The notes under the pieces were generated by a model. That model was given only the letters and a program-made list of their open reading frames with translations. It was not told the origin of the DNA and did no database searches. Below, in pieces: positions 5,502 to 7,339 of a DNA stretch of 7,339 nt; within the stretch, counting starts at the first letter, position 1, and each line of letters begins with the position of its first letter. This DNA is from Clostridiales bacterium. Its GTDB lineage: Bacteria > Bacillota > Clostridia > Oscillospirales > Acutalibacteraceae. The translations under genes were made by a program, and so were the position numbers. The stretch is taken from NCBI GenBank assembly GCA_012511005.1, contig JAAZGX010000081.1:1-7339 (forward strand), read 5' to 3'.

Positions 5502-6375
5502 AATAAACTTTCGGAGGGCGCTCTAAAGATATGCGCCCCAACATACCTGCACGGTATTCGTCAATAATAGCGTTAGCCGCGCGAAGAGTGTCTACTTCGC
5601 CGCCTTTTATTAACATACCTCTTTTTCTGCCTATCATTTCTAATATTTCATATGGCTGTTTATCTGAGAAATCATCTATATCGTAACGCTTTTTAAGATT
5701 TTCCGCATAGTCTTCTGCCATTACTTTAAGAAGCCTTACACAAAGTAATTCTATATCAATAATATCATCTTTAATAGAGCCGATAAACGCAAGCTTATCG
5801 CCGACTTCGGGGTCTTCAAATTTCGGCCAAAGCATGCCGGGCGTGTCAAGCAGTTCAAAACCGTCGCCTATTGAAAACCAAGCATTTTCCCTAGTTACTC
5901 CCGGTCTGTCTTCCACTTTTGCTTTGTTTTTACCTGCCATCCTGTTTATAAAAGAGGACTTACCCGTGTTCGGTATGCCTATGACCATAATGCGAAGCGG
6001 CTTGCCCGCTATGCCCTTTTCTATATTTCTTTCAATCTTTTCTTTCAATAACTCACGCACCGCAGGAAGAAAAGAGTTGACATTTTTGCCTGTTCGGCAA
6101 TCAACGGCTAAGGCGGCTATTCCCTTTTTTTTATAATATTCTACCCACTCTTTTGTTATATTCATATCTGCTATATCGCTTTTGCACAGCAGCATAATTT
6201 TAGGCTTATTTGCTAAAATATCCGAAAGCTCCGGATTACTTGAGCTTTCGGGTATTCTTGCATCTAATGTTATACAGACGGCATCTACCATTGGCAAGCT
6301 CTTTTTAATCTGCCTTCGAGTTTTTGCCATATGCCCCGGGAACCATTGAATTGTTTTATATTCGTCTTTATTCAT
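5500..6375 (-). CDS. ylqF: Ribosome biogenesis GTPase YlqF (RbgA)
   Basis: RbgA is a circularly permuted GTPase needed for late assembly of the 50S ribosomal subunit. The 291-residue product (B. subtilis about 282) starts with the signature TIQWFPGHMAKTRRQ, followed by LDARIPESSSNPEL. G motifs come in permuted order: G4 as CKSD (64-67), G5-like DCRTGKNV (92-99), then G1 GIPNTGKSS (133-141), the GVT region (159-161) and G3 DTPGMLWPK (177-185). The G4 position normally holds Asn-Lys-x-Asp; here Asn is Cys. The ATG at 6373-6375 is chosen over an upstream GTG at 6414 because the family begins a few residues before IQWFPGHM. It overlaps the upstream lepB end by 8 bases and has no good ribosome binding site, so translation is probably coupled to lepB. 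The C-terminal domain (about 200-291) appears complete. Confidence 0.94.
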   Translation of the reverse strand: MNKDEYKTIQWFPGHMAKTRRQIKKSLPMVDAVCITLDARIPESSSNPELSDILANKPKIMLLCKSDIADMNITKEWVEYYKKKGIAALAVDCRTGKNVNSFLPAVRELLKEKIERNIEKGIAGKPLRIMVIGIPNTGKSSFINRMAGKNKAKVEDRPGVTRENAWFSIGDGFELLDTPGMLWPKFEDPEVGDKLAFIGSIKDDIIDIELLCVRLLKVMAEDYAENLKKRYDIDDFSDKQPYEILEMIGRKRGMLIKGGEVDTLRAANAIIDEYRAGMLGRISLERPPKVY

Positions 6376-7012
6376 AATCGTAAATACTAAAATCTCCGAG
6401 CCTTCTGTTCTCACCTGTGTTTAGCAGTCTTAAAGCTGCTCTGCCAAGCACATACCTCTCATCAATAGGACCTACGAGCGGCGAGCGGCTGTCCGTTGAG
6501 TTGTTTCTGTTGTCACCCATTACAAAAAGAAAACCTTCTTCGACAGTGTACGGAAATGTTAAGTTTGAATACTCCCTCTCCATTATTTGCTCTTTTAAGT
6601 ACGGCTCGTTAAGCTCTTTCCCGTCAATATAAATAACAGATAACTCGTAATCTATATCAATTGTTTGCCCACCTTTTGCTATCACTCTTTTAATAAGAGG
6701 CTCGTTAAAATAATTTGGCTGTGTTACAACGACTATGTCTCCCGTAATATACTGCTCCTTTTGAACTGTTATAAGCCAGTCACCTTGGTGCAGCGTATCC
6801 TCCATTGACGCGCCTCTTACACCTACTACTCTAAATAGGAAAGAAAATAAAATCATCAGCAGTACGAATGCGGATGTTAAAATTGTTACCGCATCGTACA
6901 ATAAATATATGGCGGAGGTTTCCGTCTTAACTTTACCTTTTATGTCAGTATCCGTATCGGCTGTATCTATAAGCCCTGTTTCTCTTTCCACCTGTATATC
7001 CTCGTTGCTCAA
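6368..7012 (-). CDS. lepB: Type I signal peptidase (complete copy)
   Basis: Signal peptidase I cleaves signal peptides of exported proteins at the outer face of the membrane. The 214-residue product has an acidic cytoplasmic N-terminus with a TADTDTD run (17-23), one membrane segment (about 42-62) and the catalytic boxes RGASMEDTL (Ser69), GDIVVV (91-96), PLIKRVIAKGG (Lys108) and VMGDNRNNSTDSR (164-176). This is the Gram-positive SipS-like layout with a single N-terminal anchor. The start is TTG at 7010-7012: an in-frame stop lies 6 bases further upstream, the first internal Met would remove the anchor, and AAAGAGTG sits about 6 bases upstream. It follows another signal peptidase gene by 37 bases and overlaps ylqF, in the conserved lepB-ylqF-rnhB order. 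Confidence 0.95.
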   Translation of the reverse strand: MSNEDIQVERETGLIDTADTDTDIKGKVKTETSAIYLLYDAVTILTSAFVLLMILFSFLFRVVGVRGASMEDTLHQGDWLITVQKEQYITGDIVVVTQPNYFNEPLIKRVIAKGGQTIDIDYELSVIYIDGKELNEPYLKEQIMEREYSNLTFPYTVEEGFLFVMGDNRNNSTDSRSPLVGPIDERYVLGRAALRLLNTGENRRLGDFSIYDYE

Positions 7013-7049
7013 GATATTTCACTCTTTCTTTCGCCGTTTAAGCTATTTC

Positions 7050-7339
7050 TTATTTTACTTTCCAACCTGTAATGCTAAGCTTAAACAACACTTTGCCTAT
7101 AACGCTTCGCTCGTCTACACAACCTATAAGTGATGAACGGCTGTCAAGCGAATCGTTTCTGTTATCTCCCAAAAGAAACACCGACCCTTCGGGAACTGTA
7201 ATGGGAAAAGCTATGTCATACTGCCTTTCTGTTGGGGAATTTACATAATATTCAACAAGCTCTAATTCGTTTACATACACCTTGCCCGTTGAAAAGTTGA
7301 TGTACACCTTGTCGCCGGAAACTGCAATAACTCTTTTTA
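7050..7339 (-). CDS. lepB: Type I signal peptidase, tandem paralog (partial, 5' end outside the window)
   Basis: The frame is open to the right edge and encodes the last 95 residues of a second signal peptidase. It enters with KRVIAVSGDKVYINF, in which the first Lys (7335-7337) is the expected catalytic base. GKVYVNELELVEYYV, then the final box LLGDNRNDSLDSRSSLIG and a DERSVIGKVLF end follow. The Ser-Met box and membrane anchor must lie beyond the window. A GTG at 7305-7307 is internal and not a real start. It is similar in order and motifs to the neighbouring complete copy but clearly diverged from it, so this is an old duplication or two separate paralogs. It lies upstream of the other copy in the same direction, probably in one transcript. 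Confidence 0.93.
   Translation of the reverse strand, partial: KRVIAVSGDKVYINFSTGKVYVNELELVEYYVNSPTERQYDIAFPITVPEGSVFLLGDNRNDSLDSRSSLIGCVDERSVIGKVLFKLSITGWKVK

Noticed and set aside
4813..6632. Rightward open frames at 4813-5043, 5046-5294, 5834-6136 and 6417-6632, antisense to yraN, rnhB, ylqF and lepB
   Set aside because: All fall opposite well-conserved genes, with no supporting motifs.
6909..7133. Rightward 74-codon open frame crossing the junction between the two signal peptidase genes
   Set aside because: It is antisense to both lepB copies and has no recognisable protein pattern.
7305..7307. GTG as the start of a short 85-residue protein at the right edge
   Set aside because: The frame continues upstream to the window end with the signal peptidase motif KRVIAVSGD, so this is an internal codon of a truncated gene.

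Overview
The window looks like ordinary chromosome of an endospore-forming, low-to-medium GC Firmicute of the Clostridia type. The evidence is a spoIIGA-sigE pair (the sigma-E protease/precursor pair found only in endospore formers), the lepB-ylqF-rnhB-yraN gene order typical of Bacillus and Clostridia, strong GGAGG-like ribosome binding sites, and several TTG starts. I see no mobile element, CRISPR array, tRNA or rRNA.

Layout. At the left edge, about 56 bases may hold the tail of a rightward gene, followed by a clear rho-independent terminator (55-94). Then, leftward, come sigE (101-820) and upstream of it spoIIGA (834-1706), 13 bases apart. A 137-base divergent intergenic region (1707-1843) holds a near-consensus sigma-A promoter for the rightward genes and, overlapping it on the other strand, a candidate Spo0A-type promoter for spoIIGA. 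Rightward from there, a NagA-like amidohydrolase (1844-3016) overlaps a cytoplasmic SGNH/GDSL hydrolase (3013-3654) by ATGA. The SGNH gene runs convergently into an M19 dipeptidase (3631-4524), and the last 24 bases are shared. The dipeptidase is the last gene of a long leftward cluster. In transcription order this is a partial type I signal peptidase cut by the right edge (7050-7339), a second complete signal peptidase (6368-7012), the ribosome-assembly GTPase ylqF/rbgA (5500-6375), rnhB (4871-5431, probably starting further upstream), yraN (4524-4874) and the dipeptidase. Most genes in this cluster overlap or nearly touch, so it is probably one operon entering from the right.

How the genes work together. 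SpoIIGA is the membrane aspartic protease that cleaves the N-terminal pro-peptide of sigma-E once the forespore signals to the mother cell. The leftward cluster is housekeeping: protein export, 50S maturation, and removal of RNA from DNA. The NagA-like enzyme, the SGNH esterase and the dipeptidase have no proven link. Together they could handle acetylated amino sugars and dipeptides, for example in cell-wall recycling; that is inference.

Points of most interest are a likely non-canonical ATT start for rnhB behind a strong Shine-Dalgarno, Spo0A-box-like sites in the divergent region (one lying on the nagA -35), a divergent NagA substrate loop beside an SGNH hydrolase, a tandem pair of signal peptidases, a YlqF G4 motif with Cys in place of Asn, and a spoIIG locus with no sigG next to it. 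I did not find a clear new biological system.
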